Positions 13,701 to 21,412 of a stretch of DNA of 26,632 nt are shown piece by piece. The position numbers and the translations under genes are program-made. Within the stretch, counting starts at the first letter, position 1. The number at the start of each line of letters is the position of its first letter. A model generated the notes under the pieces. It saw only the letters and a program-made list of their open reading frames with translations, did not search any database and was not told the DNA's origin. The stretch comes from Clostridia bacterium (GTDB lineage Bacteria > Bacillota_A > Clostridia > Christensenellales > Aristaeellaceae): positions 1 through 26,632 of the forward strand of contig JAGBBE010000172.1 in the NCBI GenBank assembly GCA_017938645.1, in the 5' to 3' direction.

Positions 13701-14110
13701 TCCAGACCCTCCGGCGTCAGACCGCCGCGCTTCATGTCCGTCAGAAGCGCGGAAAGCTTCTCCACAAAGCCGCGGCGGCTCATGATGCTGCCGTAGTAGG
13801 GCAGCTTGTCCTCCAGTTTTTCAAGCGCCTGACCAATGGCCATCCGGCGTCCGGAATCGTCCAGCGGCTCGCGTCCGTCGCGTCCGGCGGCGGAGAGCAC
13901 GCGCTCATAGAGGCGGGAGGGACTGAGTACGTCAATGAGAAACAACCCGTCCAGATGCAGACGATCCATCAGCTCGTGCTCTGCCGCCAGCGTGAACTGT
14001 TCCGGTACCAGCAAAATGGCCTTTTCGCCCTGTTTTTCAAGCGTGCCAAGCTCCCTGACAACGGAAGAAAACAGCCTGTGCGGCCTTGCAGTCAAAATAC
14101 GGACGGACAT
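10775..14110 (-). CDS. addB: ATP-dependent nuclease subunit B (AddB/RexB)
   Basis: The protein is 1111 residues, the usual AddB size. AddAB resects double-strand breaks for RecA-mediated repair. The C-terminal RecB-type nuclease is complete: VSRLEAFAECPFKHFVNYGL with the first cluster cysteine, GTFYHAGLNNF, the catalytic RGRIDRIDR and VIDYKSS (Asp, Asp-Tyr-Lys), LQLQLLLYLD, then CDFCDFRTICRFD giving the other three 4Fe-4S cysteines. The inactivated helicase-like part includes LLVPEQFTL and VFILGLSDGLL. The N-terminus starts VRILTARPHRLFSS where family members usually have a GxxGxGKT P-loop; that motif is missing. The start ATG has GGGAGGC upstream; an in-frame extension overlaps mnmE and is rejected. 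No addA lies on either side, which is unusual. Confidence 0.93.
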   Translation of the reverse strand: MSVRILTARPHRLFSSVVRELGTLEKQGEKAILLVPEQFTLAAEHELMDRLHLDGLFLIDVLSPSRLYERVLSAAGRDGREPLDDSGRRMAIGQALEKLEDKLPYYGSIMSRRGFVEKLSALLTDMKRGGLTPEGLETYADTLEDALQKAKLHDLSQIYAQYQAVLSGRFSDSEDQLSFVAGKLAKSGCLNGQHLYVYGFDTLPEQLMRMLCSAAALCKSLTIALLCDGESAPDGEIYAPIRQGIGRFTAMLAEEGITARQIPLSPEPLAHAPEMTHLDRFLFARSTSAFSHQPDSVYLSESLSPFDEATQMSREVMWLTQQGVKLENITVLYPDSDGYEFAVTSALNDSGIPFYTDRQMPAASHGLVQFLLSALRAMSDGWRNRDMLPLFKSGYAPFTFEEACDLENYVHTCGIDRSRWTQAFTRTSRYDPQQHLRCEELRQRLMEPLLKARKALVDARDATSSLSAVFTLLLDINAYEMLQKEEERLMSHGFTARANQNSQIWHAVLSLMDQLVRIGGSSRIPLKHIATRMECGFSAVSLASLPPAGGMLHAGTLGHLLAEEADAVFILGLSDGLLTKETDSLLTPEERQKTQEDTGCFLGLTDENRTLLAKLDLKRAMTMPKKYLFLSCARTAPDGTALRPLSLLETLEKELLPGIPESPVQGDALPMSSMQAFSRLSLLLRAHSDGVASLSENWQERLKQLLRSPKTASETMRLLRALRFDGSAQPLSPQQTRALFGDEVLSVSRLEAFAECPFKHFVNYGLRPHVLREWKIDPIETGTFYHAGLNNFARLAKREKDFPSLPSERIDQMAEEAIAPLIEELMAGPMGDGERSRARFELARNAIRRAAQTITTHLAAGHFSLYRTEASFGYEGGMPPIVLVLSDGREVALRGRIDRIDRYDSPESVYLRVIDYKSSQQSLEASRTWWGLQLQLLLYLDVCTSAIPDAKPAGAFYFYVADPLVETASDLQSLAEDRLREKFQLRGIALSDVEILTAMDNSDIACVLPSMYQKNGELRKAAKALDEGQLRSLLHHAREVACELAQRLFDGETRISPVREASLTTCDFCDFRTICRFDCDAPDADVREIPSMSMEELREALVQNQGQEECK

Positions 14111-14134
14111 ACCTGCGCCTCCCTGAAATGCGTA

Positions 14135-14163
14135 TGGAAAAACCGATGGAAACATGATATCAT
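14135..14163 (+). promoter_or_regulatory. Promoter of mnmE, with a symmetric -10 facing addB
   Basis: TGGAAA (14135-14140) and extended TGA-TATCAT (-10 at 14158-14163) are 17 bases apart. The core ATGATATCAT (14154-14163) is a perfect palindrome, so the same bases give a TATCAT -10 toward addB, although the -35 on that side is poor. Confidence 0.45.
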
Positions 14164-14198
14164 AAACGCTGGACAAAGAAAAGAAGGAAGGTTCCTCC

Positions 14199-15548
14199 AT
14201 GACCGATACCATTGTGGGCATTGCAACTGCTGCGGGCGAGGGCGGCGTGGCCATCGTGCGCCTGAGCGGAAGCGAAGCCGTTTCGATTTTTGAAAAAGCC
14301 TTCAAGCCGCGCAAGCGCATGCCCCCTTTTGAAAGCCACAGGCTGATGCTTGGGTATGTGATGGACGAAGAAGGCGCCATTGACGAGGCTATGGGCGTTG
14401 TGATGTATGCGCCCAACAGCTATACGCGCGAAGACGTGTGCGAAATCCATACGCACGGCGGCAGCGTGGCTGCGGCGATGGCAGTCAAGCGTCTGATCCG
14501 TCTTGGGGCGCGTCCGGCTGAAGCGGGCGAGTTTACCCGCCGTGCCTTTATGAACGGCCGAATCGACCTGATGCAGGCAGAAGCCGTCATGGGTGTGATT
14601 TCCGCGCAGTCGCAGGCTGCTTTGAAGGCGGAGGAACGTCAGCTTTCCGGCGGACAGAGCGCGTTTATCCGCAAGGCACAGGAAAAGCTTACGGGCCTTT
14701 TGGCCGGTTTGGAAGCGCATATTGACTATCCGGATGAGATTGACGAGGACGAAGCGCTTGAAGGCCTGACCGAAGGGCTCAACAGCCTGATCGGCATGCT
14801 CGAAAATGCCATTGATGAGCGCGGCGCACGCATTGTAAGAGAAGGTCTGCATGTGGCGCTTTGCGGCAGACCCAACGCCGGCAAGAGCACGCTGTTCAAC
14901 GCCCTTTTGGGCGAGGAGCGCGCCATTGTAACCGACATTCCCGGCACCACGCGTGATGTGCTGGAGGGAAGCTTCCAGTTGGACGGCGTTCAGGTGATTG
15001 TGCAGGACACAGCCGGTCTTCGTGAAAGCGGAGACGCGGTGGAACGCATCGGCGTGGAACGCGCGCATGCGGCGCTCAGCCGTGCAGATGCCGCACTTCT
15101 GCTGGTAGATGCTTCCACGGAGCTGACGCAGGAGGAACGCGAGCTGCTTGCAATGCCGGTTTCCTGCCCCTGCGCCGTTCTGATGAACAAGGAGGATGCG
15201 GGCGAGCACATCAGTATGGCTGGAATTGAGCAACTCACGCAGCATCGGCCCATTCTTCCGCTGTCTGCCCAAACGGGTGAAGGTCTGGAGGCGGTACGCG
15301 CATGGCTGAAGGGCTTCCTGCGCAAACCGTCTGAATTGATGCTCACACATGAGCGTCACATGAGTGTGGCGCGTCAGGCGCTGGAGAGGCTGGTTCAGGC
15401 GCGGCGCGGGCTTGAGTACGATCAGCCGCTGGATCTGGCGGCGGTCGATTTGCATGAGGCGCTCTATCTGCTGGGACGCATCACCGGCGACAGCGTGGAT
15501 GAACAGCTGCTGGACGACATTTTCTCACGCTTCTGTGTGGGCAAATAA
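14199..15548 (+). CDS. mnmE: tRNA uridine-5-carboxymethylaminomethyl modification GTPase
   Basis: This 449-residue MnmE (TrmE) works with MnmG to modify U34 of several tRNAs, using a folate-derived one-carbon unit. The N-terminal formyl-THF domain (DTIVGIATAAGEGGVAIVRL) is followed by helical segments, the GTPase domain inserted at about residues 220-370 and the terminal helix. GTPase motifs: GRPNAGKS (G1), DIPGTTRDV (G2), DTAGLRESGD (G3), MNKED (G4). The family's C-terminal FSRFCVGK is present with the essential cysteine. RBS AGGAAGG. It is divergent from addB and 5 bases ahead of an MFS gene. The usual neighbours mnmG and jag are not in the window. Confidence 0.97.
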   Translation: MTDTIVGIATAAGEGGVAIVRLSGSEAVSIFEKAFKPRKRMPPFESHRLMLGYVMDEEGAIDEAMGVVMYAPNSYTREDVCEIHTHGGSVAAAMAVKRLIRLGARPAEAGEFTRRAFMNGRIDLMQAEAVMGVISAQSQAALKAEERQLSGGQSAFIRKAQEKLTGLLAGLEAHIDYPDEIDEDEALEGLTEGLNSLIGMLENAIDERGARIVREGLHVALCGRPNAGKSTLFNALLGEERAIVTDIPGTTRDVLEGSFQLDGVQVIVQDTAGLRESGDAVERIGVERAHAALSRADAALLLVDASTELTQEERELLAMPVSCPCAVLMNKEDAGEHISMAGIEQLTQHRPILPLSAQTGEGLEAVRAWLKGFLRKPSELMLTHERHMSVARQALERLVQARRGLEYDQPLDLAAVDLHEALYLLGRITGDSVDEQLLDDIFSRFCVGK

Positions 15549-15553
15549 AAGGA

Positions 15554-16759
15554 ATGAGTACTTTGAAGAGAGATCAAGCAAGACTCGGATACTTTTTTAC
15601 CGTCATGTTTGTGTTCAACATGGCTGCCAATTTTGTGCATCCCGTTACGCCTGCCATCATCGTGGAACTGAAGCTGAGCGACTATATGTTCGGCCTGGCA
15701 TTTGCGTCCATGATGTCGTTCAACTTTCTGTTTTAGCCGCTATGGGGTAAGATCGTCGGCTACCTTTCCAGCAAAAAGGTCATACTGATCGGCGGCATAG
15801 GCTATGCGCTGGGACAGGTGTTTTTCGGACTGGCCGGAAGTGAAATCCAGTTCGTGCTGGCGCGCATGTTTGCAGGCGCCTTTGCAGGAGGCGCTTATCT
15901 GGCGTTTCTGACGTATACCATCAATGTTTCCTCGGCGGAAAAACGGGGCCGCAATCTGGCGATCAACGCTACGCTTACGTCGGTTTCATCTTCCTTTGGC
16001 TATTTCGTGGGCGGCATGATCGGAGAAATCGACATCTTCTACCCGGTATGGCTGCAGGTTGTGGTGCTGGCGGGAACGTCGGTGCTGATGTTCCTTGGCT
16101 GCGGCGACGACCGACAGAGCGAAAGACTGCCATGGAAAGGCAAAGAGCTGCTGCGCGAATGCAATCCCTTTGCAGCCATTGCCCAGTGCCGCCGTTTTTT
16201 GACCAAAACGCTGGTTCTGCTTTTCCTGGCCTATGGTCTTGGAAATCTGGGATACATCGCCTTTGAACAGTGCTTCAACTTCTCGCTCAGGGATCAGTTT
16301 CAGCTTACCAGCGGCTATAACGGCGTGATCAAGGCCGCCCTTGGCGTGATCTCGCTGGTGTCCAACAGCACGCTGTGCATGTGGATTCTCCGCAGGAAAA
16401 GAATTTCGCCTTACATCGCCGGCGTAATGGGAGTGTGCACAGCTGCGATGATCGGCGTGATTTTCTTCGAAAGCATCGTTCCGTTTATTCTGGTTAACGT
16501 TCTGTTCTTCGCGTTCTATTACATTTCCATTCCGTTGATGCAAAACCGCGCCGCAGTGCTCGGTGAAGGCGAAAACAGCAATCTGGTCATGGGATCCTTC
16601 AACGCTACCAAAGCCTTCGGCAGCATTTTCGGCGCTGCGCTGGCTGGTTTCCTGTATGAATGGAATCCCAAAGCGCCCTTTATCTTCGGCTTTATCGCCT
16701 TTGCCATGGCGGCTGCAATGGCTGTGCTGATGATTAAAACTGAAAAGAAAACGGCATAA
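15554..16759 (+). pseudogene. MFS transporter interrupted by one in-frame TAG
   Basis: The reading frame of 402 codons is open apart from TAG at 15734-15736. Twelve membrane helices can be placed in the joined product, and its length is normal for a major facilitator permease. The stop falls in FNFLF-TAG-PLWGKIVGYLSSKKV, the end of helix 2 and the start of the conserved loop 2-3 motif, where I expect Gln; CAG to TAG is one transition. Later segments such as ARMFAGAFAGGAYLAFLTYT and MGSFNATKAFGSIFGAALAG are intact, so decay is recent or the stop is read through. AAAAGGA abuts the ATG; a TTG at 15563 has better spacing. It starts 5 bases after mnmE. The substrate is unknown. Confidence 0.85.
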
Positions 16760-16763
16760 AAAC

Positions 16764-16798
16764 CAACCCCGGGACTTCGTTAAAGAAGCCCGGGGTTG
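16764..16798. terminator. Terminator between convergent MFS and PAP2 genes
   Basis: CAACCCCGGG-(A)-CTTC pairs with GAAG-CCCGGGGTTG: 14 pairs with one bulged A and a 6-base loop. The T run (GGTTTTT) is on the minus strand, so it mainly serves the PAP2 gene, and the hairpin also lies right behind the MFS stop. Confidence 0.88.
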
Positions 16799-16808
16799 AC
16801 TGCTGTAT

Positions 16809-17726
16809 TCACTTGCGGCCCAGCTTCGACCAGAAGCCAAACGTCATCGGCCACAGAACGCCGCCTACGGCAACCATCATAAAATAACGGATTGCACCAG
16901 CAACGGAGCCGTTGGGAATGATGCTCAGAAGCAATGGCTTCAGACCAAGGCGAACGGCCATTACAAGAGCCATGCCGATGATGAGCTTGATAAGCTGTAC
17001 CCACCACACGGCTTTGGTTTCAAAATGCGTGTATTTCTGATCAATCCACCAGGCCAGAATAACGCCGCACATGGTGCCCAGCAGCTTCCATGCACTCTCC
17101 ACGCCGTGTGCGTCAAATTCGGCGATATTGCGTTCGGTGGAAGGCGCAAGCATCACATAGCCCACCAGCACAACCACAAGCGCCAGCGCAAGAACCCAGA
17201 TCAGCATTTCTTTTTTCTCACGGCCTTCGGCCTGTTTGAAAAGCCATACAAAGCCCAGCACGGTTACGGCGCCGGTCAGAAAGGAAACACCCACATCCAT
17301 TGGTGTATGAACGCCCAGATACATGCGGGAGAAGCCAACGGCCAGAATCAAAAGCAGGCAGACAATCGTTGTCCACTTTTTGTTCAGCCACACGGCCATT
17401 GTGCCAAAGACCGTAGCCGCGCTCTGCGTGTGACCGCTGGGGAATGAGTAGCCGGTTGCGGCCTCGCGCGCAGCTTCCACGATGGTGAAGGTGGGATCGA
17501 GTACCCATGGGCGCGGAATGAGGAAGATGGCTTTGAGAAGCTGGTTGATGGCAGTGCCGCTCAGGCCGATTGCCAGAAAACGATAGCCCCACTTTTTGTT
17601 GATGCACCAGAAAATCAGTAAACCAAGCAGCATGAAGAACGTTTCTTCGCCAAGCATGGTAACGGCGGCAACTACCTGATCCCAGAACGGAGAGCGGTAT
17701 TGCGCCAGAAATTTCAGAAAAGTCAT
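16809..17726 (-). CDS. PAP2-family membrane phosphatase
   Basis: This 305-residue polytopic membrane protein carries the three PAP2 signature motifs: KAIFLIPRP (K-x6-RP), PSGHTQ (PSGH) and SRMYLGVHTPMD (SR-x5-H-x3-D). The catalytic histidines face the outside. Members dephosphorylate undecaprenyl diphosphate, phosphatidic acid or phosphatidylglycerol phosphate. About eight helices are visible, with a long C-terminal membrane extension after the catalytic core (WVLALALVVVLVGYVMLAP, IKLIIGMALVMAVRLGL) beyond the minimal fold. AAGGAGG precedes the ATG. It is monocistronic and divergent from the PHP gene. The lipid substrate is not determinable; undecaprenyl diphosphate recycling is a reasonable guess. 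Confidence 0.92.
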   Translation of the reverse strand: MTFLKFLAQYRSPFWDQVVAAVTMLGEETFFMLLGLLIFWCINKKWGYRFLAIGLSGTAINQLLKAIFLIPRPWVLDPTFTIVEAAREAATGYSFPSGHTQSAATVFGTMAVWLNKKWTTIVCLLLILAVGFSRMYLGVHTPMDVGVSFLTGAVTVLGFVWLFKQAEGREKKEMLIWVLALALVVVLVGYVMLAPSTERNIAEFDAHGVESAWKLLGTMCGVILAWWIDQKYTHFETKAVWWVQLIKLIIGMALVMAVRLGLKPLLLSIIPNGSVAGAIRYFMMVAVGGVLWPMTFGFWSKLGRK

Positions 17727-17755
17727 CGGTAAGCCTCCTTGATGGAATTGATGCC

Positions 17756-17761
17756 ATTATA
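17756..17761 (-). promoter_or_regulatory. Probable -10 box of the PAP2 gene
   Basis: TATAAT on the minus strand, 29 bases before the ATG. No convincing -35 box is seen at 16-18 bases, so this is only the -10 half. Confidence 0.4.
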
Positions 17762-17788
17762 TCATAGATTTACCAAAACGAAAACATC

Positions 17789-17817
17789 TTGCGAATCCAT
17801 AAAAGGCGCAGTATAAT
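17789..17817 (+). promoter_or_regulatory. Promoter of the PHP-domain gene
   Basis: TTGCGA (17789-17794) and TATAAT (17812-17817) are 17 bases apart. The start ATG is 30 bases further on. Confidence 0.75.
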
Positions 17818-17847
17818 GCAAACAGCACCGAACACAAGGAGGCAGTT

Positions 17848-18642
17848 ATGCCATATCTCTACGAAACCCATCTGCATACCTGTCAAGGAAGTCTCTGCGG
17901 CGTGTCTACAGGACGTGAGCATGCGCGTTATTACAAGGAGATTGGTTACCAGGGAATCATTGTGACCGACCACTTTTTCCACGGTAATTGTGCCGTTCCG
18001 CGTAAACTTCCGTGGAAGGAAAGAATTGAGCTTTTTTGCTCCGGATATGAGGATGCTCTGGCCGAGGGTCAGAAGATCGGGCTGGATGTGTTCTTTGGCT
18101 GGGAGCAAAACTATGATCTGGATGAATATCTGGTCTATGGTCTGGATAAAAAGTGGCTTCTGGATCATCCGGAGTATGAACACTGTACTCGTCAGGAGCA
18201 GCTGGAGGCTGTTCATCGCGGCGGAGGCTGTGTGATTCAGGCGCATCCCTTCCGCGATCGCGGATACATCCCGCGCATTCTGCTGGGCAAACGGTTCTGC
18301 GACGGCATCGAGGTAGCCAACGCCGGTCAGAATCCGGTGAATGATTATCCTGCACTGCGTTATGCCAGGGAAAATAATCTTGTCATGATTGCCGGGTCGG
18401 ACAATCATCACTCCTGCGTGGAAAAAACGCCGCCGGAGAAACTGTTTGGCATTGCGCTGGACGAAAAACTGGACAGCATTCATGATCTTGTCCGCCTGAT
18501 CCGCAATCGCGGAAAGATCGGTGTGCATGTTCCTCGGGATCGTTTTTCCATTACCCCGGAGGATGCGCTTGAACGCGAAGTCTTCTGGCTCGATGAAAAT
18601 GAAAACGCCGTTCTCTCCACAAGAGACTGGCTTCGCGGATAA
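17848..18642 (+). CDS. PHP-domain metal-dependent phosphoesterase
   Basis: This 264-residue protein has the PHP metal-binding pattern: ETHLHT at residues 6-11, VTDHFFHGN near 40, CVIQAHPFRDRG in the middle and IAGSDNHH near 190. These supply the His and Asp ligands of a multi-metal hydrolase site. PHP proteins include histidinol phosphatase, DNA polymerase proofreading domains and small phosphoesterases such as the 3',5'-nucleoside bisphosphatase. The exact substrate here is unknown. RBS AAGGAGG, 6 bases upstream. It is monocistronic between its own promoter and a bidirectional terminator. Confidence 0.88.
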   Translation: MPYLYETHLHTCQGSLCGVSTGREHARYYKEIGYQGIIVTDHFFHGNCAVPRKLPWKERIELFCSGYEDALAEGQKIGLDVFFGWEQNYDLDEYLVYGLDKKWLLDHPEYEHCTRQEQLEAVHRGGGCVIQAHPFRDRGYIPRILLGKRFCDGIEVANAGQNPVNDYPALRYARENNLVMIAGSDNHHSCVEKTPPEKLFGIALDEKLDSIHDLVRLIRNRGKIGVHVPRDRFSITPEDALEREVFWLDENENAVLSTRDWLRG

Positions 18643-18644
18643 CC

Positions 18645-18680
18645 AAAACCGCCTCTGCTGTTTATGGCAGAGGCGGTTTT
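18645..18680. terminator. Bidirectional terminator between convergent genes
   Basis: AAAACCGCCTCTGC and GCAGAGGCGGTTTT form a perfect 14-pair stem with an 8-base loop. T runs on both strands serve the PHP gene and the S51 peptidase. Confidence 0.93.
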
Positions 18681-18684
18681 GACA

Positions 18685-19407
18685 TCAGATGGGAAGGGCT
18701 TGGCCTTCTGTGCAGATTTGGGTGATTTGGCCGTCGGCGATGCGGTAGGCTTCGCCGATGAGCAGCTGTTCGTGATCGTCACGATAGACATAGCTTCCAT
18801 CCACCAGCGCATAGAAGCAGTGTCCGATGCTGTCGGCGTAGGTGATGTCCTCAAAAAGCAGACGGCCATCCAGCGTCCAGTCTTTGATCTGCTGATAGTG
18901 GGGCAGAATCTGCACAGAGGTCAGACCAAGACCGGGCAGATAACGCTCGTAGGCAGGATCAATGCTCTCGCCTTCCAATTCAGGCTGCGCGTATACGATT
19001 GAAGCTGCATTCATCGAACCTGCGCTGATGCCCATGATCACGCCCCGATAATTCTCCAGAAGCCGAGCCAGTCCGATTTCCCGAAAAAAGGCGTTCTGCG
19101 TCGGTACATGGCCGCCTGCCAGAATGATGAAGTCGCTTGCTGCAATCAGCGCTTCTGCTTCCACGGCATTGCGACCGTCCAGAATGCCGAACTGTCCGAA
19201 GGGAAGACCAGCCTCGCTGAAGGCGGAACGCATGTCACTGCCGAACTTGTCGGTTCGGTCATAACTGTGAGGATTGGAGCAGATGAACAGACAGCGCGGA
19301 AGCGGGGGAAGAGCGGCGCTGATACGGTCGATAAAGCCGTTGGCAGGCGTAAGCAGCGCACGGTCCGCGCCCTGAATGCAGGGACTGCTGGTCAGAAATA
19401 CAATCAT
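18685..19407 (-). CDS. Peptidase S51 family protein (PepE / cyanophycinase-like)
   Basis: This 240-residue protein resembles PepE-type alpha-aspartyl dipeptidases, serine hydrolases with a class-I-glutaminase-like fold. The nucleophile elbow is GISAGSMNAAS (Ser in G-x-S-A-G). Upstream are the family segments FICSNPHSYDRTDKFG and DFIILAGGHVPTQNAFFREI, and ILPHYQQIKD supplies a candidate catalytic His. The start chosen is the ATG of MIVFLTSSP, with AGG 9 bases before it. It begins 25 bases after the sialidase-like stop codon without a terminator between, so the two are likely cotranscribed. Its substrate may be Asp-X dipeptides, but this is inferred from family. Confidence 0.85.
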   Translation of the reverse strand: MIVFLTSSPCIQGADRALLTPANGFIDRISAALPPLPRCLFICSNPHSYDRTDKFGSDMRSAFSEAGLPFGQFGILDGRNAVEAEALIAASDFIILAGGHVPTQNAFFREIGLARLLENYRGVIMGISAGSMNAASIVYAQPELEGESIDPAYERYLPGLGLTSVQILPHYQQIKDWTLDGRLLFEDITYADSIGHCFYALVDGSYVYRDDHEQLLIGEAYRIADGQITQICTEGQALPI

Positions 19408-19432
19408 ATGGATAACCTCGTTTCTTGCTAAG

Positions 19433-20608
19433 TCAGGAGAGCAGCCATTCCAGATCAAAGACAGCTGCAGCAATGCCGATGTCGTAAGGATCGTTTACGC
19501 CTTTTTCATAGAGCAGGTAAAAACGTTTCTCCACAGCGCTGTAGGAAAGGCTTGAATAGGCGCATCGGCCGGGATGAATCAGACGTGTGTGCGTCCATGT
19601 GCAACCGTTGTCGAAGCTTACGCATGCGGTCAGCTTTGTGCGATCCTCAGCCCTTGGATTCACAAACACCGTGATGGAATCAGCTTCCTCCGGCAGAAGG
19701 GATACATCGCCCAGCTCATGCCGTTCCACGCGCAGCAGAGAAGCATTGCAGCCCATCGTCTTCTCTTCAAGCAGGAAGTCGTCTCGTCTGAACTGCGAGT
19801 AGGTCTCGCCGCCGTCGGTGCTGGTCGCAAGGTAACGCTTCTGATCGGCATAATATGCGCGCGAATTGTAGGTGATCACACCCTGACCATCCTCCATGAG
19901 CGCTCCCTCGCCTGTGCCAGCCTGAACCGGTGCTGAGGCTTTCCACGTCTTTCCATGGTCGTCGCTGAAAATGGCGTTGTTGTAGCTGGCGCGTCTGATT
20001 TCGATGAAATCATGATATTCATCCACCGCGACGCGGGAAGGACACAGGAGCCTTCCTTTATACGGGCTATGCCTGAGGGTGATTCCATGAGCACTTCCAT
20101 GACAGAAACCGCGTACCGGAACAACCGCCCCGTCCTCACGCATGAACGAATACGGCTCAATGTCCAGCGGACGGTCGTTCCATGTAATCCCCTGATCTGC
20201 GCTCTGAAGCACAAAATCTCCGGCGTGAATGCCGCTTTGACGGATTCTTTCCTGCGTCCTGGCTTCCACCTCAGCACGTTCTTCGTCGGAAAGTTTGCGG
20301 AACTCATGTGTGGCTACGGGAATGCGCATGCCGAAACAAAAGGCCAGACCGGCATTTTCGTCATATACCGCCGCGCCGATGGAACAGGCCCAGCCGGGAA
20401 TCGCAGCCAGTTCAGCTGCAGATTCCCATGCACATCCCAGCGGTTTGCGGGCAAAAGCAATGGCTGTCTCTTCGGCATGATCATCTACCGTGTCCTTGCG
20501 GTCGTTGCAGAATGCCAGCATTGTGCCGTCATTTGCGGCAATAATGCTCGGAATCCGAAAATGAGACCGTCCGCTGGAAGAAAACAGGATTTCCTCACGA
20601 TATTCCAT
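19433..20608 (-). CDS. Sialidase-like BNR-repeat protein (probable exo-alpha-sialidase), cytosolic
   Basis: This 391-residue six-bladed-propeller protein has an RIP motif at the N-terminus (SHFRIPSI) and four Asp-box repeats: SADQGITW, SDDHGKTW, STDGGETY and SFDNGCTW. DHAEETAIAFARK near residues 43-55 is where sialidases carry the acid/base Asp. TGEGALMEDGQGVITYNSRA and the later RCAYSSLSY could give the Glu-Tyr nucleophile pair. There is no signal peptide or membrane helix, so it should act inside the cell on imported sialosides. AGGAGG lies 7 bases before the ATG. Promoter and likely operon with the S51 peptidase are visible. A non-sialic acid substrate is possible. Confidence 0.82.
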   Translation of the reverse strand: MEYREEILFSSSGRSHFRIPSIIAANDGTMLAFCNDRKDTVDDHAEETAIAFARKPLGCAWESAAELAAIPGWACSIGAAVYDENAGLAFCFGMRIPVATHEFRKLSDEERAEVEARTQERIRQSGIHAGDFVLQSADQGITWNDRPLDIEPYSFMREDGAVVPVRGFCHGSAHGITLRHSPYKGRLLCPSRVAVDEYHDFIEIRRASYNNAIFSDDHGKTWKASAPVQAGTGEGALMEDGQGVITYNSRAYYADQKRYLATSTDGGETYSQFRRDDFLLEEKTMGCNASLLRVERHELGDVSLLPEEADSITVFVNPRAEDRTKLTACVSFDNGCTWTHTRLIHPGRCAYSSLSYSAVEKRFYLLYEKGVNDPYDIGIAAAVFDLEWLLS

Positions 20609-20637
20609 TTCCAGTCCTCCTGTCGAGGCTTTTTTTC

Positions 20638-20665
20638 ATTATAACACAAAAGAAAGACGCTGCAA
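20638..20665 (-). promoter_or_regulatory. Promoter of the sialidase-peptidase operon
   Basis: On the minus strand TTGCAG (20660-20665) and TATAAT (20638-20643) have a 16-base spacer. The -35 box lies inside the descending stem of the araD terminator (20651-20680). Confidence 0.7.
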
Positions 20666-20680
20666 ATGCAGCGCCTTTCT
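20651..20680 (-). terminator. Terminator of the araD operon
   Basis: A 13-pair stem (one G-U on the minus strand) with a 4-base loop ends in TTTTG. It starts 18 bases after the araD stop codon and shares its downstream arm with the next promoter. Confidence 0.85.
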
Positions 20681-20698
20681 CAAAACATGTTCTGCCTG

Positions 20699-21400
20699 TC
20701 AGCCCTTGCCCTGACCATAGTAGGCGTTGGGGCCGTGCTTGCGCATGAAATGCTTGTCGAGAATGTGTTGGGGAGCAGGAGGACAGTCAGGATTGATCTG
20801 CACGGTATAGAGAGACATCTTGGCGACTTCCTCGAGAACCACAGCGTGATAGACAGCCTGCGCAGCGTCCTTGCCCCAGGTGAAAGGACCGTGGCTGTGA
20901 CAGATCACGCCCGGGACGTGCACGGGATTGATGCCGCGCTGCGTCAGGGTTTCGATGATTACGGTGCCGGTGTTGAGTTCGTAGCCTGCGTCAACCTCTT
21001 CAGGAGTCAGATGACGGGCGCAGGGAACCGGACCATAGAAATAATCAGCATGCGTGGTACCGAAGGCGGGAATATCGCGTCCAGCCTGCGCCCAGCCCAC
21101 GGCATAGGGGCTGTGGGTATGTACGATGCCGCCCATGCAAGGATACGCTTTGTAGAGCTCCAGATGGGTCTTGGTATCAGAAGAAGGATTCAGGTTGCCT
21201 TCCACCACGTTTCCATTCAGATCCAGAACGACCAGCTTGTCAGGAGTCAGATCTTCGTATTCCACGCCGGAGGGTTTGATGACCACCAGTCCGGTTTCAC
21301 GGTCGATACCGGAAACATTTCCCCAGGTATAGGTGACCAGCCCGCGTTTGGGCAGTTCCATATTGGCTTCGTATACGGCTTGCTTCAGAGCTTCGAGCAT
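20699..21400 (-). CDS. araD: L-ribulose-5-phosphate 4-epimerase
   Basis: This 233-residue class II aldolase/epimerase of the AraD type interconverts L-ribulose 5-phosphate and D-xylulose 5-phosphate with a zinc ion. Visible motifs are TWGNVSG and KPSGVEY (phosphate binding), [15 protein letters not shown] (Asp), [13 protein letters not shown] (two zinc His), [13 protein letters not shown] and [13 protein letters not shown] (third zinc His). The HGPFxWG motif separates AraD from fuculose and rhamnulose aldolases. ATAAGGAGGAACCGAC precedes the ATG. It follows the FGGY kinase by 12 bases, forming a kinase-epimerase operon that ends at the terminator at 20651. Confidence 0.93.
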   Translation of the reverse strand: MLEALKQAVYEANMELPKRGLVTYTWGNVSGIDRETGLVVIKPSGVEYEDLTPDKLVVLDLNGNVVEGNLNPSSDTKTHLELYKAYPCMGGIVHTHSPYAVGWAQAGRDIPAFGTTHADYFYGPVPCARHLTPEEVDAGYELNTGTVIIETLTQRGINPVHVPGVICHSHGPFTWGKDAAQAVYHAVVLEEVAKMSLYTVQINPDCPPAPQHILDKHFMRKHGPNAYYGQGKG

Positions 21401-21412
21401 GTCGGTTCCTCC

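Noticed and set aside
14111..14416. N-terminal extension of AddB by 102 residues
   Set aside because: It would overlap the start of mnmE, and the extra residues look like antisense translation. The ATG at 14110 has a proper ribosome site and gives the normal AddB length.
14160..15455. 431-codon open frame on the minus strand
   Set aside because: Antisense to mnmE, which has all GTPase motifs.
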